DNA of 64,000 bases from Epiperipatus broadwayi (lineage: Eukaryota > Onychophora > Udeonychophora > Euonychophora > Peripatidae). The position numbers were made by a program, and so were the translations under genes. Shown piece by piece: positions 24,337-36,639 of the stretch (positions within the stretch are counted from its first letter, which is position 1; each line of letters begins with the position of its first letter). Where the stretch lies: the NCBI GenBank assembly GCA_028023455.1, contig JAQFVV010000182.1, forward strand, positions 2,358,001 to 2,422,000, written 5' to 3'. Under the pieces are notes generated by a model, which searched no databases, was not told where the DNA came from, and was given only the letters and a program-made list of their open reading frames with translations.

Positions 24337-25274
24337 GAGGACAATTGGTATCCCAAAATACATTATAAATCAAAAACTTCCAAAAATAAGCAATTATAAT
24401 GAGTTCTTTTGGGGAAAAATTAATTTTTTAAATTCAATATATATAAAAGTTTGATTAAAATAATACATTTAAATTTAAACAAAGTGTTAATAAACATTTG
24501 ACTAAGCATATTATTTTTAAAAAAAAAAAATCTGTGGATAAAAAAATTTGTACAGAAACATTTCAGTAGCTATAATTTAAAATATATATGTATGTTTTTA
24601 AGTGTCAGTTCATAATTTTCTTTTGATGTAGTGAGAAAATATTTTCTAATTCATGATTTGTTGAATTAAAGTATGAAAGAGGGGGGGGGGATCTAACTGC
24701 AATATACATTTTAAAATGTTAAAAAAAAAAGATAAATAGCAGTGTACATTTTAAAATTTATTTTTGATGCACTTTGTTATTAGTTTTTTATATTTTTGTG
24801 ATATATATAATCAATATAACAATATATTTTGTTAATTTTGTTTTAAAAAAGATAACTTGGAAATTTATTTATTTTAAGTGAAATTAAATAAAAATTTGTT
24901 AAAGAAATGTAATTATAGTTGATTGCTGAAGACTGATACTATACTATAAAGGTGTATTTTTTAATATTATGTTTACAATAAAAGTTGCCATTATGTAAAA
25001 TAAATTACTAAATGGTTTGAAATTGGGAAAATAAATATTTTTGTAACCTATAATCTTTGATTATATAAAGTTCATTATTAACTGCTTAGCATAAAATCAC
25101 CCCCTCCCCTTCAAAATAATTTACTATTATATTATTTTACATTATTTTTTGCCACAAGCAAAATAATGTTCATAAGGGTTTTGATCTACAAAACTGATCG
25201 AATGGATGTTGCTTAATGTATACATTTTAATATTAATACACTTCATTGTTTTATATAATCAAAGGGTATAGATA

Positions 25275-26065
25275 CAGTACGTGCTCGATACTATTTTGAA
25301 TTTTATAACTCAGCCAAAATCCCCCTGACACATTCAAGCGATAAATGACATCGATTACCATGTGGTTTTAAAAAAAGACTGTTAAAAAGTCACAAATTTC
25401 ATCATTAATTAAAAAATCAAAATGCAAAATTTGCAATTGTCATCGAGTATTTAAAAATCAAAATCAAATGAGTAAATACTTTGCATTAACATACGTTATC
25501 ACAATTTACTTAAATCTTTAAAAAATCAAAATGCAATTTGTTTGTTATAAGCCTATAAAAGAAATCAAAAAGCAATTTACATTTTCTATTTTAAAATAAA
25601 AAAATCTAATTAACCTTATAAAATACAAAATACAACATATTATTACAAATAATAGGATTTTAGTTTTTTCTTATCAGAAATTCTTTGTTTGCTACTGTTG
25701 ATCACTTGAAGGTTTTTTTTTTTTTGTTAATAAGTAATATAAACTCCATAATCTTATTAATATTGTTTTTGGTAGTTAGCTAATATGTATTTAAGTGGTA
25801 TATGCATTTGTGTTAAAAGAAAACTAATTTTAAGATTATTTTTTTCAATACTTTGTTTTTTAACTAGAAGATAAAAACACAGATTAATTTAAATTGGCTA
25901 GATGATTACAAATACATTAAATTTAAAAATAAAATACAATTGTTATATAATATGACCTTCAAGATTTAGCATGCTTGTTGATAATCGATGTCATTTATTG
26001 CTTGAATGTGTCAGCGGTTTTTTTTACTGAGTTATAAAATTCAAAATGACATCAATCGCATACTA
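25275..26065. mobile_element. TA-flanked MITE, about 790 bp, Tc1/mariner-type
   Basis: The left end CAGTACGTGCTCGATACTAT pairs as an inverted repeat with the right end ATCAATCGCATACTA. Pairing extends inward for about 75 bp (TTGAATTTTATAACTCAG; ACACATTCAAGC; AAATGACATCGAT). TA lies at 25273-25274 and 26066-26067. The interior has degenerate repeats of AAAAATCAAAATGCAA. It interrupts copy 1 of the 24-kb repeat. Confidence 0.7.
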
Positions 26066-26420
26066 TATCAGCACGGAATAAAAGTGTGTTCTTGATTACT
26101 TATTGTATTGAATGAAACTGGCATTTTTTAATTTTTGTAATCATTAAAGATGAAAATCTTAATTTGAATGTCATAAATAAAAGCATTGATTATCTTGCAA
26201 GTATACTGGATGAAAATCAGATACTGTATTTTAATTCTGTAATCAAAACAACATTGTATACAAATAATGAATAAACTTTGTTGTACTGTACTATATATTT
26301 TAGCATTAGTGTCACCATTATATTTTTCATTGTCATAGCTTTAATGATATCACTATCTTCTGTTGTTATTAACTTTACCAAATGGCTGTTGCTTTTAAAA
26401 AAAGTTTCAAAATTTTTTTT

Positions 26421-27570
26421 GGTACTCATCTTTTAGCTAAAGATGCCGCTCTGGTGCGGTTTTCGCGCCAAAACACATAAAAATGCTGTTTCCGTGGCCG
26501 ACACGTTCAAACCCACGTTTTCTATAATACAACTTTTTTGTTGTGCTACAGAATGCAGGCCGCTATGTCGCGTCGCAGTACAGCATGTATATCGCATAGC
26601 AGCAAATACATTTTCCGAATTTGCACAATTTATAAAATAATTATGGCTTGATGAGAGAGTTTGTATTTGAATTGTATTGAAATGTTGTTTTCATTGGATT
26701 TTTTTTTATTTTAAACTATTGAAATGTTCAGATTTTTTAAAGCAATAATTATGACTTTTTACAACGTACTGTATTGAACTTTTATTTGGGAAAATGTTAA
26801 ATATCTATGTTTTTATTGAGTTGCAATTAGGTAACGTGTCAAGTAACGTATTGTTAGTAACATTCCATGAGACAAAGAAGATTCTACCGTATTTTTGAAG
26901 TAAAAAAGAGCGTTACCAAAAAAATATCCAGTAAGAAAAGTCCAAATATACAGTTTTTTTTGTAAATTTCATAAAAAACAAATATTATAAACATGTTTAA
27001 TAAGTAAAGAAGACATTTGTATGTGTTTGTTGTTGTTTAAAAAAGTTTGAGTTTCTTTTTTTTGTCCAAGTACGGTTACGATTTTGAATTTTTTTATTTT
27101 AGCATTACAAACAACAGAACACTAACCCTAAATCTAACCGTAACAACTTTTACTTTTAGTACGATTATTATTTTTTAGTTAAACAACAACAAAAAAAGTT
27201 GTAACACAAGTAAAAAAATATCCGATAGAAAATTGATAAAAAAAAAAAGCCGTATCACAAGTAAAAAAATATCCGATAGAAAATTGATAAAAAAAAGCTG
27301 TAACACAATTTAAAAAGTATATGATATAAAAAACACAAATCAAATTGTAATTTGTTGATTTTATTTTACATTAATTATTATCATTTAAATTGTATACGTT
27401 AATAAAAAAATAATATTTAAAAAAAAAACAATCTTTGTTTTGTTTTTATTTTCGCATTACAAAAAAGCACAGAAAAATTATTAAAATCAACGGCCCGTGA
27501 ATGTTCATATTTTATAGTTTTAGCGTGAAAACGGCGCCATCCAACGGCATCTTTAGCTAAGACAAGCACT
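26421..27570 (-). mobile_element. element B: inverted partner of element A
   Basis: It begins GGTACTCATCTTTTAGCTAA and ends CTTTAGCTAAGACAAGCACT, the reverse complement of the element A layout. T-runs flank it (26413-26420 and 27571-27578), compatible with an 8-bp duplication inside a poly-T target. Copy 2 of the host repeat has an uninterrupted T-run at the matching place (about 42757), which supports these boundaries. Internally a unit containing ATATCCGATAGAAAATTGAT is duplicated in tandem (about 27215-27295), absent from element A. Some 65 codons near its left end are almost the same as in element A, probably reflecting recent common origin rather than selection. Confidence 0.8.
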
Positions 27571-27645
27571 TTTTTTTTTTAAAGATTATAGCAGAAAATT
27601 GTTTATAAACCAAAATAGTGTCATACTAATTGATAATAATGATCG

Positions 27646-29114
27646 CTGTGTCAATTTCTTAAAATAAAGGTTCATTGCAAACTGGTGTAAAGGTGTATTT
27701 TATTTTGACATTGCTATTTATCTTTATATTATCAATATTTAGAAACTGTCATTTTAATAATTTTTACTTTTGTTTAATCCTGTAAATGATGGAAGGATAC
27801 ACCCTTTCCATCAAAGCGCCATTTATGTTTTAAAAAAAATTCTTTGATTTAGCTTTAATGTAGGGGTTTGTATATAGTTTGTGGTTGTTAGTTGTTGTTG
27901 TTGTTGTTATTTAGTTCATTTTATTTTTATTGTGATATGTGCCTCTATTGGTGATTGTGGACTTTAAATAGCAATGATAATATATAAATTTGTATTTGTC
28001 TGTGTATTTAAATATATATAAATAATAGCATATAAAATTGCTACTATATATTTATTTTGTATTTTATTTTTGGTAATTGTTTATCATATAATTTTATTGT
28101 TTATTGCTTATTTATTTATTTATTTATTTTTGTAAACTGCCAAAACTGATTCTTTGTGATGTGATATTTTTTTTGTGTGTGTGTATTACTATTTTATTTT
28201 AATATTTAAAAAAAATCAACAATTGTAATGAAGATTCAAGTTAGCTCATGAAAGGTTTAAGAATGGAAAGAAATTACTATAGCAACAAATTATAGGATAG
28301 TGGCTACTGAAAACTTAAAAGAAAGAAGTCAAAATATTACTTTGTCTGTTTCATAATTTCTTTTTTTGGCATAATTACAACAGTATTGAACCCAGATACA
28401 GCATCAGAATGTCAGGCTAGAACAGTAGATTACTTTCTGGGGTACCTAACCCTTTCTGCCTAACTTATTTCACTATCAAAATCCAGTGAAACGTAATTAA
28501 TCACCAAGCAAGTATCTAAAACCTGTCATCGGAGAGAATAGCTATTCTAATTATAAGATCTTATCGTTTTGACTAAATGATCAAATCAATCTGCCAATAC
28601 AGCTAATTTGTCAACTTGGATCTTAAGAAAAAGGAAATGCCAGAGATTAATTGCTTAAGCAGGAAATATAAACATGCGTTCGTTAATGTATTTTTTTTTT
28701 TTTTCAAGTTATTTCACCCACTATGGAATGGAACCAAAACTAAAATATTTTAAATAAACAAGAAACTGTAAATGAGGAAGAAAGTTGAGATTATATGGAT
28801 AGCTAAAAATTAATTTATTTATTTTCTTCATTTTAAAACATTATTTTATTTTATTTTTAAAACTCATTTTAAAAATAGATGTTATATATATGACAATTTG
28901 CAATTTTAATCGGTCGTTATAGTTTAAAACATATTCGTTTTTTTTTATAAAATATTAAAACCTATATATAGTTTGTTTATGATATTTATGAATAGCTTAT
29001 TTTAATATCTTAATTTTGGTAATAATGACGCCAAAGACCATTTATTAATAAAATTATTTTATCTTTCAGTCATAAATCTTATTTACATACCGATTATAGA
29101 TTTCAAATTAGATA
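27646..29114. other. AT-rich DNA with simple repeats
   Basis: (GTT)n at about 27886-27909 and (TTTA)n at about 28107-28130. A mixed-composition patch at 28380-28680 has no recognised content. Confidence 0.6.
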
Positions 29115-29116
29115 TA

Positions 29117-30159
29117 CACCTGGGTCTCTTTTTACGTAGACTTATTTAACACGATTTTGAAGTTACACGATTCGTGCTTCACCGGAAGTCGACCTCCGAA
29201 AATGTGCTATTACTTTAAATAATAAATTTCGCGCACTTACATTATATTGAAAGTAATAGCACATTATTGGAATTCGACTTTGATCTTAGTAATTTCAATA
29301 TTTTCAGTGCTTTATAATAGTAAGATTTTATGCAATAATGAAATTAAAATCATAATTTCCACATTTTATATATACACACATTAAATTTTACAAGATTATA
29401 ATGTAAATTTGTTCAAACATTGTACGCGTTAATTTTGCATTTTAAATCACATTCTGTTTTTGCTTTTTAAAAAAAAAACGTAATCAATTATTAATTATTT
29501 AGTGTCCGCAAGTTTATTTTTTAAAGGTCAGTAATAGCAGTGGGCACAATTAAATTTGACAATTAAAATCTGATATTTAATTGTAATTAACAATTTAAAA
29601 ATTACTTACTGTGACTTGAAATTAATGTGAAATTTGATTTTTAAACGGAATTGAAAATTAAAGACAAAAATAAGAATTTAATTTTTAGTTGTTAGTTTCA
29701 TAAACAATTAATAAAATCATCGTCTCAAAGATTAATTACTAATTACGTTGTCACCAGAAAACCACTGTTACAACATGAGTGTGAAGTTGGTGCTAGTTGT
29801 TTGCAAACGAACGCATTTTTTGGCAAATAGCTATAATAATTAAAACATCTATAAAAAATGTAAATTATGCATAAAAATATATTATTTTGAATAAAATTAA
29901 ATATTATAGTTAAAAAAGTTTGTCTTGTATCAATTTTTTTCAAATTTGAAATTTTTTATTAGTCATATTTTATTTCCTTATTTTTTTTTTGCGCGAATTT
30001 TAAAGTAATTTTACGTTGGTGCTTTGCTTTTATGCGAATTTTGAAAAATCACAGACCGCATCCCTCCTTTTTCAATGTAAGCTACGTCTATTTTTGCGCG
30101 ATTTTGTTTGCGCGTGTTTTCTGAGGAACCTATCTATCGCATAAAACGAGACCCAGGTG
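29117..30159 (+). mobile_element. Tigger/pogo-like transposon, copy 2
   Basis: Starts CACCTGGGTCTCTTTTTACG after TA (29115-29116) and ends CGAGACCCAGGTG before TA (30160-30161), so the terminal inverted repeat CACCTGGGTCTC and the TA duplication are clear. The order of internal blocks matches copy 1, including the inverted repeat near 29185-29285 and the hAT-like insert, but with a single 150-bp unit and without the HTH-coding part. Non-autonomous. Confidence 0.85.
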
Positions 30160-30161
30160 TA

Positions 30162-32612
30162 TTACGTTTCATTTGTTCTATATATATAAAAAAAACCCAT
30201 TGTGTTTTAATCTAAACGTATTACATATGTATACGTATGTAAACATAAATGTTATATAATATGGACTGAAAACCAAATCAAATAAAGTGTTACTTGTTTG
30301 CATGGGGATATATAACATAATAGATTTGTGCCTTTAGCTTAAATCGCTATTTAATATTTCCTTAATCATTTGATTATTTTGATTTTATTGCTAGATGTGT
30401 TTTAAAAGGATGGATCAGTTTTTAGTTATTTAGCATCAGAGTTGTAGATTGATATTCCCACATATGTTATTTAGGAATCGTTTTTATATTTATTTTGTTT
30501 CTCTGTAAAAGTTATATAATATGGATCATAGATATATATTTTGTGTAGGCATTTAATGAAGCCCAGATCAATGAAGTTATAAATAAAATGTTGAATTTTG
30601 CAGGCTAGGATGGAATCCTTATATCAATAATAAATACAAATATTTGGTGTTCGTGATAAAAGAGTAACATGGTTCAATCTAAGTGAAGTAAATAGATATA
30701 TAGATATAGCATAGTGGGGAAGAATTTGTATTATATTTTGTGTTGTTGCTTTGTTAAACGATCTAGCCTTGAGAGGCACATCTATGATTTTAAATTATTA
30801 CTTAAACAAGCTATTATCAACTTATCATTTTTCTTTTATTTATTACAGTTTTATATATGATAATTGATGAATGATTCCTATGCGAACATGAATTCCAATT
30901 CATGCTTATTGCTCATAAGTATTTCCATTTGACTCATGTTTAACACAATTGGAAATTTGAAAAGTCAACTGATTTTGTATGTTCTTACATATATTTATTG
31001 CTGTTTGAAAAGATCTAACCACAATTTAAAATAAAGCATATATCATTATCTTATAAGAAATGACTTGGTGTTTTTATTTAAAATTTATTAATATCTTTAT
31101 TTTCTTTTTTCAATGCAGAAGTCATTAGTTAATTTGGTAAATTTACAATCAACTAAATGATAATATTGTGTTTTGTTAATCATTTATTTTTGACATCATT
31201 AATTGGAATATTAAGTCATATAATCTTTGTTAATAAATATAGGTTGGATTCAACAAAATTCCCTTTGCTTCCATTTTATATTTTGGTGAATAATCAAATC
31301 ATTAATCAAGGTAACCCTGAGAGTAAACCACTTAATATGTCTTTGTTATGGTTCTTTGGTATCCAGATATATTTTATGCATAGCTAGTCGGGGAAGCGGT
31401 ATAAGTAATAAGTAAACCACATTTACTCATGCGTGAATGTAATTTATCAGCAATTGCAGCCCAAACCTGTAGGTTGTTCAAATAAAGGCTTGACATCTTC
31501 AACCCAGTTCATTGCACTTTAAATTTATTGATTGAGCTAGTTTATATTTTGATCTGCATATACTTAAAAAAAAAAAAAAATCAAATGCTGCGATACGTTA
31601 TAATGGAAGTGCACTGTCCATTCCAATTAGCTTCCAACCATTAGGGCAATTGCACATTCTATTACAATCCTTAACTCTCTTGTGAAACTGAAATGTTATT
31701 TTTTTGTGTTGTGTTATGCATTTTTTTAAAAAAAATGTAAATGCTAAGGATTTTTTTTTTAAAGATTATTGTAATGAAAAACTATGAGCAGTATTCTTAT
31801 TCAAAAAAATTTTTTATTTCTTAAAAAAAAAAAAAGTTACGACAGTAACTATAATCTTTTGTCTTATTTTATTTTGTTTAGAATGAGTATGCCATATAGA
31901 ATTTAATAATTGTTCTTTAATGATTTATGAATCCATTGTACATATAATAAAATTATGTTGTTTTTAAGAAATTAGTAGTAGTTTTTAATATTTACAGCAA
32001 TTAGTTATTTCAGGACATTTTGGTTTAATTAACCATTAAAAGTTTTATCTCACCTTTTACTGGTTGTTCTTATGCATTTTTTTTTTCTCTTTTAAATGCT
32101 AATTATTATTATTTTTTAAAGATTACAGTAATATATAAGTTGAATAATTTGATGATTAGAGAGAGAGAGGAAAAAAGCTGTAATTCATATTATTCAAAAA
32201 CATTTAATTCTTAAAAAAGTAAGCTAAGTAAAAGAAAATATGACAATCTATTTAAAATGAATGTATTATATTTTTTTTATCTCTTTATTTCTCTTAATAA
32301 TTATTCTTTAATTATTATGAAATTGTTGTTTGCATCATGATAAATTTTGCTTTGTTATTAATAAATTAGAAATCAATTTAAATTTTTATAAGATTTAAGT
32401 AACTTTTTAATTATTAAAATGTTTTTTATACCTACCATTAATAATTATTGTGAAAACTTATTCTTTGTTCATTTAAATCTTCTATTATATGTTTTATTTT
32501 TCAAACAAAAGATTTTGCATATATATGAATGAGTGCACTTGAAAAACATTTTTATTAGAGTAGTGTCAGTACAAATTTATTTAATAAAGTTATTTTAGAA
32601 TAAATTTATTTT
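30162..32612. other. AT-rich DNA, no confirmed gene
   Basis: Only short frames; one of 76 codons at 31157-31387 has no recognisable domain. Mixed patches at about 31390-31510 and 31590-31690 are unassigned. Acceptor-like TTTTTTCAATGCAG ends at 31118 but has no clear exon after it. Confidence 0.5.
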
Positions 32613-32803
32613 GGTGGTTTTACAATAGCGTGGTGAAACCACTGGAGGGCGTTATTTCTGTGATAGTGCACAGAAATATGCCGTTTAGGTGGCCTAGCAC
32701 CGCTAGCGAGTGTTCTATTTCTAATGCGTAAGCCTAGAAATAGTTCGTTCGGTACGAGGTGGCTGCTTAGTGTCTATTTCTACGCTAATGCACAGAAACA
32801 TGA
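32613..32803 (+). ncRNA. cluster of four short hairpins, possible structured RNA
   Basis: Consecutive stems: GTGGTTT...AAACCAC (about 32615-32642); TATTTCTGTG/CACAGAAATA with a 6-base loop (32653-32678); CTATTTCTA/TAGAAATAG with an 11-base loop (32715-32743); and a weaker TTTCT/AGAAA (32777-32798). The last three share TATTTCT on the 5' side and AGAAA on the 3' side at about 60-base spacing, so they may be diverged tandem copies of one stem-loop unit. It matches no RNA family I know. It could also be DNA-level dyad symmetry (binding sites) upstream of a gene. Confidence 0.35.
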
Positions 32804-33138
32804 CATTGAATCTGCCGCAGAAGCTATCGTGTCAGCTTACAGCTCAGATTTGTGCTAAGCATTTTCGATGTGCGATCACATTTCACTTTTGGCTACAGTA
32901 TCGGGTGAGGGTGTCTGGAATTTCGATTGTCAAAACTATTTTAATATTCATTAAGACCACCTCCTTCTCTAACTGACATCTTTTAGGAATGTCTACTAAC
33001 AATTATCAGCAGAGTCTCATGTTTCCCTAGCCCCCATTTCCTGCTCAAAAAATTCGGCAAGTGTAGGATTCCAGCGCGATTTGGATCAAATCACGCTCTA
33101 AGTCCCGCTTCTGCGAGAACAACGGCGAGCTTCATCGA

Positions 33139-33279
33139 ATGGCTGAAATTGGAAAACTTGCTGCGAATGTCAAAGATTCTCTGACTGCTGCTGCTGCTGG
33201 AAACGGATTATCAAACAAAAGACAGAGCTTTGAAGCTGCATGGGTGCTGTTCCTGAACAGCCCCAAAAGTTGCTTTTAA
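33139..33279 (+). CDS. hypothetical small protein, 46 aa
   Basis: ATG in the context ATCGAATGG starts a frame of 46 codons ending TAA, within the GC-richer island. The protein begins MAEIGKLAANVKDSLTAAAA and continues with GNGLSNKRQS and a hydrophobic stretch AAWVLFLN, ending SPKSCF. Codon use is mixed, unlike the F/I/K/N/Y-heavy chance frames elsewhere. It has no recognised domain, signal peptide or membrane span. It might be a real short frame, a 5' coding exon read past its splice site, or an upstream frame in a leader. A CTG run gives the four alanines. Function unknown. Confidence 0.3.
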   Translation: MAEIGKLAANVKDSLTAAAAGNGLSNKRQSFEAAWVLFLNSPKSCF

Positions 33280-33430
33280 TTGCCGTAAATATATTTATGT
33301 GGGGTTTTTGGTAATTACGGTAAAAAGTTGGTCAACCTTCGAGTCGGAGCATTACGTTTGCTTAGGAATTGTAACCACTCACCCCCACCACCTTTCCCAA
33401 AGTTGGACCTTTCGGTTGTAAATGTTTGGT

Positions 33431-33900
33431 ACCGTTAAATGGAAATCGATTTGGTATTTGTAATTTATTATAAAACAACAAAAATATAAAAAAGAAAAGA
33501 AGCTGATTTTGTCGTAGAATACCCGACCGCCGCCGCTAACAAAAAATGTAAGTAATGAGAAAGAATAAAAAGTAACTACTTTTTAAAATTCATTTCGATC
33601 GATGTACCCTTTTTTTTTTGTTTGTTTGTTTGTTTTCGTTCCAAAAATTGTTATTTGATAGATAGTAGTTTTGGTTAAATGTGATCAACAAAATCAAAAA
33701 CATACATATAAAAAAAAAAAAATTCCTGCCCCCCCCCCCCCCAAGTATAAGGAATGATAAGAATAACAACAACAAAAAAAATTAAGTACTTTTTTAAATT
33801 CAATTTTTTGATTTCTGCATATTTTTTTTTTTATTTGTTGTTGTTGTTGCATATTCCAAAATTTATTTGATATTACTTTACTTTGAAATGTGATAATAAA
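33431..33900. other. possible 5' exon border and C14 tract
   Basis: GACCGCCGCCGCTAAC (about 33526-33541) precedes ATGTAAGTAATG at about 33546, which contains a strong donor word GTAAGTAA at 33548. This would fit a short non-coding or start-codon exon transcribed to the right from the island. A C14 tract lies at 33729-33742, with GTT repeats around 33837-33848. Confidence 0.3.
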
Positions 33901-35133
33901 CAAACCCGGCGGCGACCCCGTAAACATTATATTTATCTTTGTTTACAAACAAAGCCTGTCCTCCAATGGTTTCAATACGCTATTGTAAAACAACCTTTAT
34001 TTTTATTGTTTTTGATTTTCACTTACATAATACCTTTTATTGTTTATTGAAGTGGCCAAAAATTTTATTAAGAATTTTGTTGACAAAATTTTCAGTTAGA
34101 GTTCCATATGGTACCTACAGGTTAGATCTGCCATGAAATATCCTACTCATATTATTTTTTATAACTTTTTTTTTATTTTTAGAAATACTAATTATAGTCC
34201 TAAATATTATTGTATGCACTTATTGAACCTTAATAAAGCAAAATTAATACATATTAAAAAAAATTATGATGCTTTACTAAAGAGTAAAATTACCAGCTTT
34301 TGCTGTCTTGTTTGTTTTTACAGCATATTTTAAAAGATTTGTTTTATTTTTTTTCCTCTTGTTAAATAATTATGATTTAAAAATAAAAAATCAAACCAAT
34401 GAAAGTTTAAGCATCTAATTTTTAAAAAAATGCCATAACTAATTACTATATTTTCATACTTATACTGCACAGACACTATAGCATGCACCCATTTTTTTTC
34501 ATTAAAATGTTCATATATATATATTTTAATTAATATAAAAAAAATCTATAAACAATATCTATAATGGTAAAAGAAAATAAAAAAACAATATAGTACTTAA
34601 TACTTGTGAGATATTTCATGGCAGTTCTAACCCGTAAGTACCATACTTTTAATTTTGATGTAGCTGTGAATTTGCAATCAAGCTTCTAAATATTTAAACA
34701 TTCAAAGAATCAGATGAATATAACAACATATTATCATGATAATTAGAAACCTTTTCTTCTAAAGATATGATTGATAAAATAAAAAATCCAATGGCTAAAA
34801 AAGCATTTGTAGAATTAAAATCAAAATTACAGGGGGACTCATATAAGTAATCCATTCGACTACAGGTAAATTTGATGTAAGTTGAGATTTCTTTTCAAGA
34901 GTATGGATTAATATGAAAATATTTTTTAACAAAGCAAAGGAAAATAAACATATATATCACTAGAAATGTTCATACAGCATGAGGCACACAAAAACTAAAG
35001 ATTATGTTGACTTATATATCACATTTTCCAAATTTTTTTGTACTTTATAATGTCTAGGATTTATTTTCATAAGTAAAAAACTGTATTAATTTGATTAGTA
35101 ATGGTATCAAAAAATTGTTAGATATTTTAATGT
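33900..35133. other. AT-rich DNA left of the LINE
   Basis: Apart from a short GC-rich patch (CCGGCGGCGACCCCG, about 33905-33919), this is AT-rich with no recognised gene or element. Two frames of 65-66 codons (33939-34333) are low in complexity. Confidence 0.5.
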
Positions 35134-35517
35134 ATTATTAAGCAGAAAGGAGTTTGCTATTAACTGAAAGGAGACCCTTTGATTCCTCTTGGAGGCCTTA
35201 AAGGAACCGAGCAGGGCAAATTCCTAATGTCCACTCCATATGTTCTTGTCTTTGGAGCTGTTATTACTATGTGATTATTCATATAGTATACGAACATGGA
35301 TGGGCTGCTCACCAACACACATTAGCCAGTGTGGTGAGTTTATTGGCTTTTTGCCTCCTAGTTTAAGAATATTTTTTCAATATATACAATCATGACAGAC
35401 AAAAATAAATCATGGACCTTATTCCCAGGAGGCTGTAAAGTCACCAACTAAGGCAGCGGTTGGTGGCCGAAGGCGGAGGGTGCTAAGAATCCCCTGATTG
35501 CAGACTCAGGCTGCCAT

Positions 35518-36630
35518 TTGATGATGACTTTTTATTTAGGTACTTACAACTGCAGATCACTTTCAAGTGAAGAAAGATTGCAAGAGTTAGAAGAAGAACT
35601 GTCTTATATTAAATGGGACATTATTGGACTTTGTGAAGTTAGGAGAAAAGGTGAAGAAACAAATGATTTAAAATGTGGACATATACTCTACTATAAAGGC
35701 ACAAATATTGGAAATACAAGTGGAGTAGGATTCATTATAAATAAAAAATGGAAGAATAACATTGTGGAGATTGATGGTGTATCAGACAGAGTGGCAAGAT
35801 TAGTTTTACAACTTAATAGCAGATACCAAATGCAGATAATTCAGGTTTATGCCCCAACAAGTTCTCATAGTGATGAAGTTATAGAAGATTTTTATATGGA
35901 TGTACAAAAGGCTTTTGATCTGAGTAAACAACATTTTAAAATTGTTATGGGAGACTTTAATGCTAGAATTGGTAAACAATGAAAGATGAAAATGCTGTAG
36001 GTAGTTTTGGTTATGGTAATAGAAATGAGAGAGGATATAGACTTGTGGAGTTTGCAGAAAAAGAAAAACTTTATATTATGAATTCTTTTTATGAGAAAAA
36101 TGTTAAAAGGAAATGGACATGGAAGCATCCAAATGAAGGTACAGCAGAATTGGATTATATTTTGACTAACAGGAAATATATATTTCAAGATTGTAATGTT
36201 CTTAATAAATTTAACACAGGAAGTGATCATCGATTAGTAAGGTGTAAGATACGTGTTAATGTAAAACTGGAGAGACAAAAATTATTAAGAAAAACAATAT
36301 TTCCAGTTGATATTCCTAATCTTCAGAAACTTTCTAATGAATTTAAATTAGAACCTACAAATCAGTTTCAAGTATTAGTAGATTTTGAACATGATTCAGA
36401 TTTGAATGACATTAATAGGAAAATAACTGAAGACTTAAAAACTGCAACAAAGATAGCTGGTAGAAAAAAGCAGCAGTTGACCAATAAAATTTTTACTGAG
36501 ACTAGAGAAATTATGAAGAAAAGAAGGAATATGAGGATATACAAAAATGATGCATTAAAAAAATTGAATATCTTGAATTTTGTAAAATGGTGCGGAAAAG
36601 AGTTGAAAATGATATAAGAAAGCATAATTG
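35518..36630 (+). pseudogene. LINE apurinic-type endonuclease domain, frameshifted
   Basis: Nicks target DNA for target-primed reverse transcription. The first frame (154 codons from ATG 35518) has TYNCRSL (catalytic N11), GLCEVRRKGEE (E40), VYAPTS (Y111) and MGDFNARIG (D146, N148). A frameshift near 35980 moves the reading into a second frame (from 35979, 212 codons) that carries RKWTW, ELDYILTN (catalytic D59) and FNTGSDHRLVR (S82, D83, H84). All expected active-site positions are therefore present, but split between two frames. A linker region rich in K and E follows up to a stop at about 36617. Confidence 0.8.
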
Positions 36631-36639
36631 TGAACTAGT

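Larger units (their letters stand above)
24337..27645 (+). repeat. unnamed interspersed repeat, copy 1, with two insertions
   Basis: Sequence from about 24337 follows that at 41439-42835 in the same order and orientation. Shared words include AACATTTCAGTAGCTATAAT, GCAAAATAATG, GTATTTTAATTCT and CCAAAATAGTG versus TCAAAATAGTG near the end. Copy 1 is longer because a TA-flanked MITE (25275-26065) and element B (26421-27570) sit inside it, while copy 2 is uninterrupted at both places. No coding frame is conserved between the copies. The family is unknown. Confidence 0.75.
32610..33430. other. GC/CpG-richer island, possible promoter and 5' gene end
   Basis: For about 800 bases the composition leaves the AT-rich background, and CpG is frequent (GCACCGCTAGCGAG, TTCGTTCGGTACGAGG, CAGCGCGATTTGG, CTGCGAGAACAACGGCGAG). 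It contains a row of small hairpins (32613-32803), possible splice signals (donor GGTGAGGG at about 32905, acceptor after CATCTTTTAG at 32986) and a 46-codon frame at 33139. No transposon ends bound it. A first-exon/promoter region is the simplest reading; an unrecognised element is the alternative. Confidence 0.5.

Noticed and set aside
33590-33927. minus-strand frames with Q, G and F runs
   Set aside because: They are translations of GTT repeats, the C14 tract and poly-A/T.
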